This document shows, in pieces, positions 9,335 through 16,989 of a DNA stretch of 33,368 nt. The number at the start of each line of letters is the position of its first letter. The first letter of the stretch is position 1. Origin of the DNA: Perkinsus olseni (Eukaryota; Perkinsozoa; Perkinsida; Perkinsidae); the NCBI GenBank assembly GCA_013115135.1, contig JABANP010000550.1, positions 1-33,368 of the forward strand. Reading direction: 5' to 3'. A program made the translations under genes and the position numbers. Under the pieces are notes generated by a model. That model did no database searches, was not told the origin of the DNA, and worked only from the letters and a program-made list of their open reading frames with translations.

Positions 9335-9496
9335 GCATCACTATAGTAGGAACTCGCTACCGATTGTCCCATTAATTGGGGATCTGGTGGTAACGGGATA
9401 GCCGTTAGCTAATGAACGCTGCATCGGCAGCATCTTGTCGTCAAGCGCCGAGCTAACTCGACAATAGCGGCTCAACGTTAGAACTGAAGGCATGAG

Positions 9497-9729
9497 TGTT
9501 ATATGGAGCCGTTATAGGCTTAGCATAAGTGATTAAGCTACTGAGTATTGCTGCTTTGATGTTTCTTATGTATGATAATGCTGAGGGCTGAGAATGGTAT
9601 CCTTAGTGTTGTCTTCACAGTTGCGCTGCTTTGCCATTAGCTATGCTGCCTACACAGTTGCACGCATACTCAAGGCTTTCTTGGCGCCTCCCTTCACTCT
9701 TGTGTTAGAGTCAACTGAGGCACGTAACA
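9497..9729 (+). repeat. 5' LTR of copy 2
   Basis: 233 bp, TGTTA...TAACA. Shares CTTCAC near 9613 with its partner LTR, where copies 1 and 3 have CTCCAC. Differs from the partner at three sites (GATTAAG/GGTTAAG, CAACTG/CAGCTG, GCACG/GCTCG). Confidence 0.95.
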
Positions 9730-9731
9730 TC

Positions 9732-9749
9732 TGGTGCCCAGACCCAGGA
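9732..9749 (+). other. Primer binding site for tRNA-Phe(GAA), copy 2
   Basis: TGGTGCCCAGACCCAGGA begins two bases (TC) after the LTR. It is exactly complementary to CCA plus the 3' end of the tRNA-Phe genes in units A, B and C. It would initiate minus-strand DNA synthesis. Confidence 0.92.
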
Positions 9750-9816
9750 ACAAGCTCTACATCGGTTCTCTACTATCTTGGATATTGTGGTATAGTGTTA
9801 TCTTGTCGTGAACATC

Positions 9817-10773
9817 ATGGACGACGCCCCATCGGTTACCAAGAGTGCCGTGGCTTGCCCGACATTCTCGGGTGACCCCCCTAGTGGTACGGATTCTTAT
9901 GATCCCTGCCTTACCTTTGAAAGATGGCATTCAAGGTTCCTCACGTATCTGGAACTTAAGGGTATTGTTCCTCCTGGTGAAGGGGCCACTCCTGAGCAGA
10001 TTGCTGCCTTTGAAGGCAAGCGTACTGGTCATCTTAAGACTTTGCTTCGTGGTGGTGCTTCCAATCTGGTTTACTCATTGAGTCCGGCGGATCAGAGTTC
10101 GTATGATAATATCATGCGAGCACTGAGGAATGCATATAGCATGAGGCCGCTGGTTGCGTGGAAGGCATTCACTACTCGCATCTATCGTGAGCAAGAGCCG
10201 GTTGATTCATTGTTAGCGAGCCTACGTGCCTACTTAGGGTTAGCAGACCCCTCATTGTCACCGGTGGCTTGTGAGTCCATACTAAAGCTCCAGTTCTTAT
10301 CAGCCCTTCCTGAGGACTCCCTTATGTACAACCAAACTATGGCATTGGAATTCGCTACCACTCCCTTGAATACGTTAGTTCAGACGGCCAAGAACTTCGC
10401 GAAGGTGCCAACTCTCCGGCAACCTCCCCCTATTCCTGAACCGTCGTTGGCGGCTGCTAATTTCGCGGCCAAGTGGTCTAAAGGGGGTAAGGGTTACAGC
10501 AAGGGTTATGTTGGCAAGGGCAAGGGTCGTCCTTGGGTAGGTGGCAAAGCATTGTCTACGGCTGCACGTGGCAAAGGTGGCGTGCCGTCGGGGAAGGGTT
10601 CAGGTTCCCACATTGGTGGTACCAGTACTGGAGCGAAGTGGGCTCCGGCCAATAGGCTCTGTTGGGGCTGCAATCAGCCTGGTCATATGTTGCGGGATTG
10701 TCCGGCTCGTTCTCTGGCTGGTGGTATTATTGGTGGTGAAGTGGCAGAGAGGAAGCCAGACGATAAGAACTGA
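9817..10773 (+). CDS. gag: Gag nucleocapsid/capsid protein, copy 2 (318 aa)
   Basis: A gag of an LTR retrotransposon, expected to form the cytoplasmic particle and bind the RNA. The first ATG in frame is at 9817, only 87 bases after the LTR. The N-terminal ~200 residues look like a retrotransposon capsid (helical, with a W-H-S-R-F-L-T-Y segment near residue 40). They are followed by a basic Gly/Lys-rich stretch at about 220-280 and one CCHC zinc knuckle near residue 289 (C-W-G-C-N-Q-P-G-H-M-L-R-D-C). It ends at TGA (10771-10773). The next codon is CTA and pol continues in the same frame, so a fraction of ribosomes probably reads through to make Gag-Pol. Copy 3 encodes an almost identical protein. 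Confidence 0.92.
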   Translation: MDDAPSVTKSAVACPTFSGDPPSGTDSYDPCLTFERWHSRFLTYLELKGIVPPGEGATPEQIAAFEGKRTGHLKTLLRGGASNLVYSLSPADQSSYDNIMRALRNAYSMRPLVAWKAFTTRIYREQEPVDSLLASLRAYLGLADPSLSPVACESILKLQFLSALPEDSLMYNQTMALEFATTPLNTLVQTAKNFAKVPTLRQPPPIPEPSLAAANFAAKWSKGGKGYSKGYVGKGKGRPWVGGKALSTAARGKGGVPSGKGSGSHIGGTSTGAKWAPANRLCWGCNQPGHMLRDCPARSLAGGIIGGEVAERKPDDKN

Positions 10774-10779
10774 CTATGG
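10771..10779 (+). promoter_or_regulatory. gag-pol stop codon readthrough site TGA CTA TGG
   Basis: The gag stop TGA is followed directly by CTA. Pol is open in the same frame from this point and has no ATG of its own near the start. UGA CUA is a known efficient readthrough context in cellular and viral mRNAs. The same TGACTATGG occurs in copy 3 (16987-16995). Confidence 0.8.
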
Positions 10780-13700
10780 TTGCCAGTATTCGGGGCAGCT
10801 TATCAGGCCAGTGTATTATCTCTCCCTACTAAGCTGGTCACATTGAGAAATACTGATGATGGGTCATCTCTTACCCTGAATGCGCTTTTTGATTGGTGTT
10901 GTAGTATTTCTCTGATTACGCTGGAAGCTGCCTCGTCGTTGCACTTATCGTTTGCCTTTGGTCCTCAATGCCCTAAGTCTGAATTGATTCAATTGTCGAA
11001 TGATGTTTTGAAGTCCCTTGGCCGAGCCACATTGTTGTTGGTAGTCGAGAATTATCATGTGTTATTATCTCCTTATGTCGTACAGTCCTTACCTGCGCAG
11101 CTGTCTTTTGTCGTCGGTCTAGACTTCTTTAAGCAAGTACCCCACCCTATAACATTATTTTATGACAATGAGAAGGGTACGTCGCATATTAAGTTAGCAG
11201 CTGCTGCAGCTTATGTGGTGAAAGCTACCTCGGATGGGACTTGTGTTGGGTTGCATCAGAGACACTTTTCAATGCCATCGTGCCGAGTAGAAGAGACTAT
11301 CAGTGCCGATGGCTTATCCGTCGTTGCCGTGTCTCTCGATGCACCTGACTGCCGCGCTGTTCGGCATCCCATCTCTCAGGGTAGCGATAGATTTTATTGG
11401 GAAGTAGCCTGGAAATGGAAGGATAGTCAGCCTCCGCAGGGGCGCATTAGTTGCCCTGAGGAGTATGGTAGTATTTGTGATCTTCCTGAACATCATTTTC
11501 AGTCCCTTCGTGATGAACTTACTGCTTGGTTTCAGAAGGGTTGGATTGTAGTTGTTCCACCCCTTGAGTATCATAAGATGAAGTGCGTCTTACCACTGGT
11601 CTTGGCCTTCAGTGCCCACAAAAGCACCGTCCTTAGGCCTTGCCATGATTTTTCGGTTTTAAACCGATACTGTGTTGCATCAAGTGATGAAGATGCAGCA
11701 GTTTGCAATGTAAGCCTCCGTAGTTGGAGGGAGTTCTCCGAAGGGACCATTTTGGATATTAAGAAGGCGTATTTATCTCTTAGAGTAGAGGAGTCATTGA
11801 CGTGGTATCAGTGTTTCCGTGTCCCTACTGACTGTATCAATGACCCTTCCATTTCCTGTGATACTGGCTACATTTATTTGAGACTATGTCGTTGTGGCTT
11901 TGGACAACTAAGTTCCCCTAGATTACTTAAGATGGTAACGGATTATTGTTTAAGAAAAGAGAATATTAAGAAGTATTTTGATGACATATTCGTACCTATG
12001 TGTAAAGGTGTATCAGCGTCCAAGCACCAGTCTGACGTTGACCGCGTACGTGCTCTTCTTGCTCAGGAGGACCTCTATACTAAGGAGCCTACATCTATCC
12101 AAGATAGCCGAGTTCTGGGTCTACAGATTTCCAAGGTTGGTGATGAACTCTTCTGGCGCCGTCGAGTTGATATCACTGATTTCTTGGAGTTTGATGATCG
12201 TATCTGTTCTGATGAAGCTGTGTCTTATCAAGATTGTAGCTCTTTTTTGGGTCAGTTATCATCACTTTTACCTGTGCTGAGCTGGTTAAGACCAGTTACG
12301 GCGCTTGGTAAGAGGATTGTTGGTTCTGCTGCTGGTAATACTAAGTCGTCATGGCGTCGCCTAGCTAATGAATCATCTAAGCGCTTTTGCCGTTACATCT
12401 GTACCCTTTTACGTAAGCTAGGTGACCCAGGTAGAGGTGTTTGGGCTGTGCCTCCTCGGAGTGAAGCCCTTCATTGCTTTGTTGATGCCTCTGAACTGGC
12501 ATTAGGAATTGCCATCTGTGATACTCGTAATCGCCCGCTCGAGGATGAGTGTCATTTGAGACCTGTAGATGTGACGATTAGTAATAAACCTTCATTACAT
12601 ATAAATATAGCAGAATTAGATTCTACTATTCTGGGGTTGCAGAAATGTTTAGCCTTCGGTCATAAGTCTATAGTATTGTATACGGATTCTAAAAGTGTTG
12701 CTGGATGGCTACAGTTATTATTGGACCATCAGCGTATACGTCCCCAAGGCCTTTACAAGGCTCTCGTATGTCGAAGGCTTAGAATTATCCAGTCTATGGT
12801 GGTTGAGAATGACCTTATCCTTCGCTGTATATGGATTCCCACTACTTCTAATCTTGCAGATGTCCTCACGAGGCTCCCCTCTGTGGCCCGTGTCACTATT
12901 CCGGTCGAGATTTCTCCCCCATTTTCTATAGTTGCTGCTGAGCTGCAACTGGGGGGCGAAGAGGGTGTGAGTAGGTTCTGGCCTACTAAGGATGAGTTGC
13001 TTGCTGTCAACTCCTCTGTGTCTCGTCCCTTCATTGATAAGGGTGTCACGGAGTCTGATGAGGGGCTCCTATACTATCAAGGGCTCTTATATTTGCCGGT
13101 GGTATTCCGCGCCAAGCTTGTGCGTGGGGTTCATCTCTCATTATTGCATGCGGGCTCTGCTGATGTTGAGAGTGTTATTAAGCGCATCTATAATTGGCCG
13201 CGCATGTCTGATGATATCAGAAATATTATTGCTACGTGTACCAATATGGCTTGTGAGAGGAATAAATCTACTCCGTCAAGGTTCACAGCAGTGTCACCCC
13301 GTCGACTTGCTACAAGTTGTTGGTCGTGTGTCGCTGTTGACGTCTTTCACTGTGAGGGCTTTCCTATACTCTCTATTATTGATGAGTATAGCAGATTTGC
13401 CTTATTACGGTTACTCCAGTTTGAGAAGGCTGATGACGCATATGATGCATTGATGAGCTGTTTTGACTGCCCTCTCTTTGGGTATCCACTATATTTGCGA
13501 GCTGATCGAGGTATCTTCGTAGCTCTGCGTCAACGATTACGTTTGGTGGGTGTTGTATTGGTGCTTACGTCCGGGCATCGGCCCATGGCCAATGGAGTTG
13601 TGGAGCGTCTACACAACACTATTCGTTTACGTCTGTCTGTGTTGCCGTCTTCTGACTCTCTTACTTCTCGTCTTGCGAAGGTGATCGCTACATATAATGC

Positions 13701-14247
13701 TAGTCCCCATTCTTCATTGGACTATCGTTCTCCGGCTGAGGTGTTCCTGAGTCGACCTATCAGGGATAAGTTTCAGCTCCCTTTACCAGTTCCTGATGTG
13801 GATGTCTCACCTGATCTACCTACCTTTGATAAAGATGATCATGTTTGGCTTCTTAAGCCTCCGAATGAGCGTAGATCTGGTAGTCGCTTCTATGATTATC
13901 CGTTCAGAGTAGTTGAGTGCTCACCGTATGCATATAAGTTAGTGAGAGCTGATGGAACTGGGAGATTGGTCACTGCTACCGTTGATCGTTTGGTCCTGTG
14001 CAGACAGCAACCTAACTCGAGTATGGAAGCTGTACCTGCAGGCCCTACTACTCCACAGTCGCAGGATGAGTTATTTCTTGAGGTTGCTTCATCTTCGTCT
14101 TCGGAAGAGTCAGATGAACAGCCTATTGCAGCACCTCAAGTTGCTGGTCATTTACCCCCGAGGAATCGCCGTCCTCCGGTTAGGTTTGAGCCTGGTGGAG
14201 ACCCTAGGCAACTATCCTTCAATGGTGAAGGTTATGCTTTAGACTAG
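10774..14247 (+). CDS. pol: Pol polyprotein, copy 2 (protease, RT, RNase H, integrase)
   Basis: About 1157 codons, open from the gag stop to TAG at 14245-14247. Residue numbers are from 10780. The aspartic protease region is near residue 38, with D-W-C in place of D-T/S-G. RT follows: R-P-C-H-D-F motif near 285, motif A L-D-I-K-K-A-Y near 323, catalytic Y-F-D-D near 399-402. RNase H spans about 560-690 (F-V-D-A-S near 566, Y-T-D-S near 634). Integrase starts with an H-x4-H...C-x4-C zinc region near 784-815. Its core acidic residues are in V-D-V-F near 850, A-D-R-G near 907 and V-V-E-R near 940, with a GPY/F-like fold near 1030-1070. The tail is Ser/Glu rich. It makes the cDNA and integrates it. 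Translation depends on reading through the gag TGA, as no in-frame ATG precedes the protease. Ty3/gypsy-like is the best guess. Confidence 0.92.
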   Translation, partial: LWLPVFGAAYQASVLSLPTKLVTLRNTDDGSSLTLNALFDWCCSISLITLEAASSLHLSFAFGPQCPKSELIQLSNDVLKSLGRATLLLVVENYHVLLSPYVVQSLPAQLSFVVGLDFFKQVPHPITLFYDNEKGTSHIKLAAAAAYVVKATSDGTCVGLHQRHFSMPSCRVEETISADGLSVVAVSLDAPDCRAVRHPISQGSDRFYWEVAWKWKDSQPPQGRISCPEEYGSICDLPEHHFQSLRDELTAWFQKGWIVVVPPLEYHKMKCVLPLVLAFSAHKSTVLRPCHDFSVLNRYCVASSDEDAAVCNVSLRSWREFSEGTILDIKKAYLSLRVEESLTWYQCFRVPTDCINDPSISCDTGYIYLRLCRCGFGQLSSPRLLKMVTDYCLRKENIKKYFDDIFVPMCKGVSASKHQSDVDRVRALLAQEDLYTKEPTSIQDSRVLGLQISKVGDELFWRRRVDITDFLEFDDRICSDEAVSYQDCSSFLGQLSSLLPVLSWLRPVTALGKRIVGSAAGNTKSSWRRLANESSKRFCRYICTLLRKLGDPGRGVWAVPPRSEALHCFVDASELALGIAICDTRNRPLEDECHLRPVDVTISNKPSLHINIAELDSTILGLQKCLAFGHKSIVLYTDSKSVAGWLQLLLDHQRIRPQGLYKALVCRRLRIIQSMVVENDLILRCIWIPTTSNLADVLTRLPSVARVTIPVEISPPFSIVAAELQLGGEEGVSRFWPTKDELLAVNSSVSRPFIDKGVTESDEGLLYYQGLLYLPVVFRAKLVRGVHLSLLHAGSADVESVIKRIYNWPRMSDDIRNIIATCTNMACERNKSTPSRFTAVSPRRLATSCWSCVAVDVFHCEGFPILSIIDEYSRFALLRLLQFEKADDAYDALMSCFDCPLFGYPLYLRADRGIFVALRQRLRLVGVVLVLTSGHRPMANGVVERLHNTIRLRLSVLPSSDSLTSRLAKVIATYNASPHSSLDYRSPAEVFLSRPIRDKFQLPLPVPDVDVSPDLPTFDKDDHVWLLKPPNERRSGSRFYDYPFRVVECSPYAYKLVRADGTGRLVTATVDRLVLCRQQPNSSMEAVPAGPTTPQSQDELFLEVASSSSSEESDEQPIAAPQVAGHLPPRNRRPPVRFEPGGDPRQLSFNGEGYALD

Positions 14248-14249
14248 TG

Positions 14250-14280
14250 TGTTCGGTCTACTTCCGAACAGGGGGGCGAG
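14250..14280 (+). other. Hairpin plus polypurine tract of copy 2
   Basis: Three bases after the pol stop, a perfect 7-bp stem (TGTTCGG 14250-14256, CCGAACA 14264-14270) encloses a 7-nt loop. It abuts the purine tract AGGGGGGCGAG (14270-14280), one base before the 3' LTR. The stem is kept in all three copies although the loop varies. Confidence 0.72.
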
Positions 14281-14281
14281 T

Positions 14282-14514
14282 TGTTATATGGAGCCGTTAT
14301 AGGCTTAGCATAAGTGGTTAAGCTACTGAGTATTGCTGCTTTGATGTTTCTTATGTATGATAATGCTGAGGGCTGAGAATGGTATCCTTAGTGTTGTCTT
14401 CACAGTTGCGCTGCTTTGCCATTAGCTATGCTGCCTACACAGTTGCACGCATACTCAAGGCTTTCTTGGCGCCTCCCTTCACTCTTGTGTTAGAGTCAGC
14501 TGAGGCTCGTAACA
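14282..14514 (+). repeat. 3' LTR of copy 2
   Basis: 233 bp, TGTTA...TAACA, followed by TGAG at 14515-14518. Contains CTTCAC like its 5' partner, and CAGCTG like the 3' LTR of copy 1. Confidence 0.95.
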
Positions 14515-14603
14515 TGAGAGGCTTCTGGCGCACAACTAATAGTATTAGTCTAATACGACTGGTTGACGCTTCGGAGGTCGCCCCAGTCAGAGCAAGATGT
14601 CAA

Positions 14604-14677
14604 TGGTCGATGCAGGGCTCGAACCTGCGACCCTCGCGTTATTAGCACGATGCTCTAACCGACTGAGCTAAACGACC
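14604..14677 (-). tRNA. tRNA-Ile(AAU), unit F
   Basis: Same 74-nt sequence as in unit A. Confidence 0.93.
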
Positions 14678-15202
14678 AACCTGACAATATTGTAAAGCTC
14701 TGGGAGGGCCGGAAGCGGCAGTATTCTCGTACTTGTCTCCTGGTGCTAGCTCGCCCCCCCCGTCCCCCCATACAATGTTGAATGTTAGCGCAGCCAACCC
14801 CCACGAGATGTCATCGAAAGTGGTTCAACATTGGAAGGGGGGGAGGGGGTGCATGAAAAAAATTTCCCGTTATATGCCGAGTAGAATATCTAGTGCCAAT
14901 AGGGCTCGAATCGCGCTGCGCCACCCCGTGGCGCGAAGCGTGCGGAAGTAAACGCGTATGAGAGTTACAGTTGAATATAGCGTTACTCGCCTTACCACTG
15001 GTGACAAACAGAGTCAAACTTAGAGGGCGAGTCGCCAATGTTCATATTTTGGTGGAGTTTCTTAACGTGAAATCGAGGGCACCTGGGGTTCGATTCCTCG
15101 CTCGATTGGAGCCTCAGGCCCGCAGTCCAACTGGATCCCGCCCAGACCGAGCACGGAGCGGTTTCACAGTTCTACGGGGTTGCCGAAAGCATCTTAAAAG
15201 TA

Positions 15203-15275
15203 TGCCCAGAACCAGGATCGAACTGAGGACCTCCAGATCTTCAGTCTGGCGCTCTCCCAACTGAGCTATCTGGGC
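15203..15275 (-). tRNA. tRNA-Phe(GAA) with T-stem mismatch, unit F
   Basis: 73 nt, anticodon GAA, with the D-E-F type base change in the T stem. One extra A lies just beyond its 3' end (TTAAAAG). Confidence 0.87.
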
Positions 15276-15477
15276 TGGTTCACGGAGTTTACGGGCCCTG
15301 TGGAGGGAAATTCGCCGCGCGCCCGTGACTCTAGACGTCTCATCCCAGTACGACCACAGCCAGGCGTGGAATTAAAGGAACACTGAACAAGTGATCACAA
15401 AATATGGTAAAGAATACTTAAATATTCTTACTAAAGGAGTTGATCAATTGATCAGCTCATTCACTGTGGCCATATAC

Positions 15478-15550
15478 TGCGGCCTGCGAGGATCGAACTC
15501 GCAACCTTAGGATTATGAGACCTACGCGCTACCTACTGCGCCAAAGCCGC
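15478..15550 (-). tRNA. tRNA-Met(CAU), unit F
   Basis: 73 nt, anticodon CAU. One base in the variable region differs from the other copies (plus strand CGCAACC for CGCGACC), next to the T stem. Confidence 0.88.
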
Positions 15551-15712
15551 GCATCACTATAGTAGGAACTCGCTACCGATTGTCCCATTAATTGGGGATC
15601 TGGTGGTAACGGGATAGCCGTTAGCTAATGAACGCTGCATCGGCAGCATCTTGTCGTCAAGCGCCGAGCTAACTCGACAATAGCGGCTCAACGTTAGAAC
15701 TGAAGGCATGAG

Positions 15713-15945
15713 TGTTATATGGAGCCGTTATAGGCTTAGCATAAGTGATTAAGCTACTGAGTATTGCTGCTTTGATGTTTCTTATGTATGATAATGCTGA
15801 GGGCTGAGAATGGTATCCTTAGTGTTGTCTCCACAGTTGCGCTGCTTTGCCATTAACTATGCTGCCTACACAGTTGCACGCATACTCAAGGCTTTCTTGG
15901 CGCCTCCCTTCACTCTTGTGTTAGAGTCAACTGAGGCTCGTAACA
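15713..15945 (+). repeat. 5' LTR of copy 3
   Basis: 233 bp, TGTTA...TAACA. Shares CTCCAC and CAACTG with its 3' partner and carries a private ATTAACT. Confidence 0.95.
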
Positions 15946-15947
15946 TC

Positions 15948-15965
15948 TGGTGCCCAGACCCAGGA
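15948..15965 (+). other. Primer binding site for tRNA-Phe(GAA), copy 3
   Basis: The same 18 bases as in copy 2, two bases after the LTR. Here the match to tRNA-Phe continues for two more bases (TC). Confidence 0.92.
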
Positions 15966-16032
15966 TCAAGCTCTACATCGGTTCTCTACTATCTTGGATA
16001 TTGTGGTATAGTGTTATCTTGTCGTGAACATC

Positions 16033-16989
16033 ATGGACGACGCCCCATCGGTTACCAAGAGTGCCGTGGCTTGCCCGACATTCTCGGGTGACCCCCCTAG
16101 TGGTACGGATTCTTATGATCCCTGCCTTACCTTTGAAAGATGGCATTCAAGGTTCCTCACGTATTTGGAACTTAAGGGTATTGTTCCCCCCGGTGAAGGG
16201 GCCACTCCTGAGCAGATTGCTGCCTTTGAAGGCAAGCGTACTGGTCATCTTAAGACTTTGCTTCGTGGTGGTGCTTCCAATCTGGTTTACTCATTGAGTC
16301 CGGCGGATCAGAGTTCGTATGATAATATCATGCGAGCACTGAGGAATGCATATAGCATGAGGCCGCTGGTTGCGTGGAAGGCATTCACTACTCGCATCTA
16401 TCGTGAGCAAGAGCCGGTTGATTCATTGTTAGCGAGCCTACGTGCCTACTTAGGGTTAGCAGATCCCTCATTGTCACCGGTGGCTTGTGAGTCCATACTA
16501 AAGCTCCAGTTCTTATCAGCCCTTCCTGAGGACTCTCTTATGTACAACCAAACTATGGCATTGGAATTTGCTACCACTCCCTTGAATACGTTAGTTCAGA
16601 CGGCCAAGAACTTCGCGAAGGTGCCAACTCTCCGGCAACCTCCCCCTATTCCTGAACCGTCGTTGGCGGCTGCTAATTTCGCGGACAAGTGGTCTAAAGG
16701 GGGTAAGGGTTACAGCAAGGGTTATGTTGGCAAGGGCAAGGGTCGTCCTTGGGTAGGTGGTAAAGCATTGTCTACGGCTGCACGTGGCAAAGGTGGCGTG
16801 CCGTCGGGGAAGGGTTCAGGTTCCCACATTGGTGGTACCAGTACTGGAGCGAAGTGGGCTCCGGCCAATAGGCTCTGTTGGGGCTGCAATCAGCCTGGTC
16901 ATATGTTGCGGGATTGTCCGGCTCGTTCTCTGGCTGGTGGTATTATTGGTGGTGAAGTGGCAGAGAGGAAGCCAGACGATAAGAACTGA
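16033..16989 (+). CDS. gag: Gag, copy 3 (318 aa)
   Basis: Open from ATG 16033 to TGA 16987-16989. It has the same capsid-like N-terminus, Gly/Lys-rich stretch and CCHC knuckle as copy 2. The visible amino-acid difference is Asp for Ala in the F-A-A-K-W segment before the basic region. Being intact while pol is broken, it could in principle still supply particles. Confidence 0.92.
   Translation: MDDAPSVTKSAVACPTFSGDPPSGTDSYDPCLTFERWHSRFLTYLELKGIVPPGEGATPEQIAAFEGKRTGHLKTLLRGGASNLVYSLSPADQSSYDNIMRALRNAYSMRPLVAWKAFTTRIYREQEPVDSLLASLRAYLGLADPSLSPVACESILKLQFLSALPEDSLMYNQTMALEFATTPLNTLVQTAKNFAKVPTLRQPPPIPEPSLAAANFADKWSKGGKGYSKGYVGKGKGRPWVGGKALSTAARGKGGVPSGKGSGSHIGGTSTGAKWAPANRLCWGCNQPGHMLRDCPARSLAGGIIGGEVAERKPDDKN

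Larger units (their letters stand above)
8301..9496 (-). repeat. tRNA array unit E, ending at the copy 2 insertion
   Basis: Fifth unit, D-E-F type. It ends with the TGAG at 9493-9496 that is the left copy of the target site duplication of retrotransposon copy 2. Near 8513-8523 it has extra bases making the palindrome GTAAATTTAC; a similar insertion occurs in unit G (near 23978) but in no other unit. Confidence 0.92.
9497..14514 (+). mobile_element. LTR retrotransposon copy 2, complete (5018 bp)
   Basis: A complete element with two 233-bp LTRs, a tRNA-Phe primer binding site, gag, in-frame TGA, pol and polypurine tract, flanked by the 4-bp duplication TGAG (9493-9496 and 14515-14518). Integrase follows RNase H and there is a GPY/F-like integrase tail, so it is a Ty3/gypsy-like or related element, not copia. 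BEL/Pao is the main alternative. The two LTRs differ at only three positions by eye, so the insertion is young, and both coding regions are open. It sits between units E and F, both D-E-F type, so it entered an existing array. Confidence 0.95.
14515..15712 (-). repeat. tRNA array unit F, between copies 2 and 3
   Basis: Sixth unit, D-E-F type, bounded by TGAG on both sides (14515-14518 right duplication of copy 2, 15709-15712 left duplication of copy 3). Small changes from the other units are TATTCTCGT near 14723, AGAGGGCGAG near 15024 and TTCGCC near 15311. Confidence 0.92.

Noticed and set aside
3552..9496. The regular repeats as a possible CRISPR array
   Set aside because: Unit length is ~1.19 kb with tRNA genes inside; there are no short repeats with unique spacers.
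10771..10773. TGA reassigned to a sense codon in this genome
   Set aside because: The exchanger, the MYCBP-like gene, the transposase and the unknown minus-strand gene all appear to use TGA as their stop, so readthrough at the gag end is simpler.
9497..14514. Copia-type element
   Set aside because: Integrase lies after RT and RNase H, not before.
9497..14514. Firm BEL/Pao assignment
   Set aside because: Some RT segments resemble BEL/Pao, but the GPY/F-like integrase tail and overall layout favour Ty3/gypsy; a tree is needed.
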